Shown: piece after piece, positions 17,785-18,631 of the stretch
How positions within the stretch are numbered: position 1 is the stretch's first letter
Layout: the number at the start of each line of letters is the position of its first letter
From: Dictyocoela muelleri
Taxonomy: Eukaryota > Microsporidia
DNA: 18,631 bases
NCBI GenBank assembly: GCA_016256075.1
Contig: SDVU01000175.1
Coordinates: forward strand, 1 to 18,631
Direction: 5' to 3'
The notes under the pieces: model-generated
What the model saw: only the letters and a program-made list of their open reading frames with translations
Database searches by the model: none
Told to the model about the DNA's origin: nothing
Made by a program: the position numbers and the translations under genes

Positions 17785-18545
17785 TCTATAATAAATTAAG
17801 AAGGCAACAAAGTGCTAGCAAAATTAAATTACCCACGTTTAGACAAGAAATTAATTGAATATATTAGATTATGGAATCAAAAGGAGTAATGATAAATGTT
17901 AATCTAATAAAAAAAGAAAGCAGTATATTTTGCAAAAAAACTTGAATTAAATAATTTTAAAAATTATACAGGCTTTTATAGAAAAATTAAAGAGAAGAAA
18001 TGAATTGAAAGAAAAAATCTTTCAGCGAAATATATACAGTAAAAGGTGTCGATTCTTCAGAATTTATAAGTTAGGTCAAAGAAAAATGAAATGTATATGG
18101 CGGAAAAAATATCTATAATTTAAATGAAACAGGTGTTTTTTATAACTAATCTCATCTAAAAGTGTTTTTAAAAACATAAACCTGGATATAAAAAAATTTA
18201 AAGATCAAATATCGATCATGCTTTTAGCAAATCTTACTGCTTCCATAAATTAAAGCTTTTAATAATTAGGATATATAAAAATTCATTATGTTTCGGATCA
18301 TTTAATCCAGATAACTTTATATAATATCAATACTCAATTGAAGCTTGTATGACGCATATCATTTTTAATAAATGTTAATAAAATTTCAATAAATTATTGA
18401 GATCTCAACATCGAAAAATACTGATTTTAATAGATAATTGTCCATCTAAAAAATATAATTTGTCACTATCAAATATAAAGATATTATTTCGTCCGTAAAA
18501 ATTTTACTGGAATTTTGGCAGCCTATGATATCGGTATCATACAGT
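17785..18545 (+). pseudogene. pogo/Tigger-like transposase (CENP-B HTH + DDE_1), pseudogene
   Basis: Short plus-strand pieces in several frames follow the family order. A CENP-B-type DNA-binding domain reads YPRLDKKLIEYIRLWNQK (17830 on), then GVMINVNLIKKE, then LNNFKNYTGFYRKIKEKK. The catalytic core begins with IYNLNETGVFY (about 18110-18142), where the family has YN.DETGLF, so the first catalytic Asp is Asn here. KILILIDNCPSKKYNLSLSN (about 18415-18474) carries the second Asp. NFTGILAAYDIGIIQ (about 18500-18545) carries the third. At least four frame changes and several stops break the gene. The frame ends where the TA-flanked array begins at 18540, and the C-terminus is not visible beyond it. 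An active enzyme would move its element by cut and paste at TA. Confidence 0.72.
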
Positions 18546-18631
18546 GTTTTGCAGAGTTATAGACACATTTTTGCAAAGTTATAGACACATTTTTGCAAAG
18601 TTATAGACACATTTTTGCAAAGTTATAGACA
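18542..18631 (+). mobile_element. Left end of another TA-flanked, CAG-starting element (runs off window)
   Basis: After TA at 18540-18541 the sequence begins CAGTGTTTTGCAGAGTTATA. It continues as near-perfect 22-bp units (GTTATAGACACATTTTTGCA then AA), about 3.5 copies to the window edge. The start resembles Tc1-type terminal repeats. The unit matches the outer arrays of the 16188-17372 foldback but is almost uniform, so it is younger or recently expanded. It appears inserted into the pogo-like coding remnant; the rest lies outside the window. Confidence 0.7.

Overview
The window looks like a gene-poor, very AT-rich stretch of a eukaryotic genome made almost entirely of decayed transposable elements and tandem repeats. 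I find no convincing intact host gene, no tRNA or rRNA and no CRISPR array. The mix is Merlin/ISXO2-like, Tc1/mariner-like, pogo-like and Mutator-like (FLYWCH + MULE) DNA transposons, a LINE fossil and foldback elements. Together with the AT bias, it would fit one of the larger, repeat-rich microsporidian genomes (Nosema or Hamiltosporidium type). That placement is an inference from element content; no host marker gene is present to test it.

Layout, left to right. 1-570 is AT-rich with a small hairpin. 571-1438 is a foldback element with two ~320-bp inverted arms. It starts with a perfect 32-bp GC-rich palindrome and is flanked by a ~66-bp direct repeat, far longer than a normal target-site duplication. 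About 1900-6640 is less AT-rich and holds a decayed LINE on the minus strand, recognised by several reverse-transcriptase motifs. 6640-8230 is AT-rich with one short unassigned reading frame (7397-7642).

8231-11811 is a Tc1/mariner-like element. Its two ends are inverted arrays of a ~22-bp repeat, and its broken transposase lies just inside the left array. A second unit, about 9711-11377, lies inside it and ends in degenerate copies of the same palindrome that starts the 571-1438 foldback. Inside that unit sits a Merlin/ISXO2-like transposon (10272-11264) with a broken transposase on the minus strand.

12366-14345 is a ~2-kb satellite built on TGACTGAA/TGACCAA words, with a higher-order repeat and a perfect TGATCAA run. 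It is followed closely by a 1.74-kb Mutator-like element (14396-16136), whose 61-bp terminal repeats are identical although its transposase is broken in several places.

16188-17372 is a second foldback element, a ~1.2-kb imperfect palindrome whose arms are themselves tandem arrays. It is flanked by TA and has CAG-type ends like Tc1 elements. A short 44-bp tandem repeat follows. A decayed pogo/Tigger-like transposase (about 17785-18545) comes next, and the window ends in the terminal array of another TA-flanked, CAG-starting element that runs off the edge.

The most interesting thread is structural. At least three elements share a ~22-bp subterminal repeat with a TTATAG(T/A)C core, and at least two share one palindromic terminus. 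This suggests families of non-autonomous foldback elements mobilised by the Tc1/mariner- and Merlin-type transposases whose remains lie in the same window.
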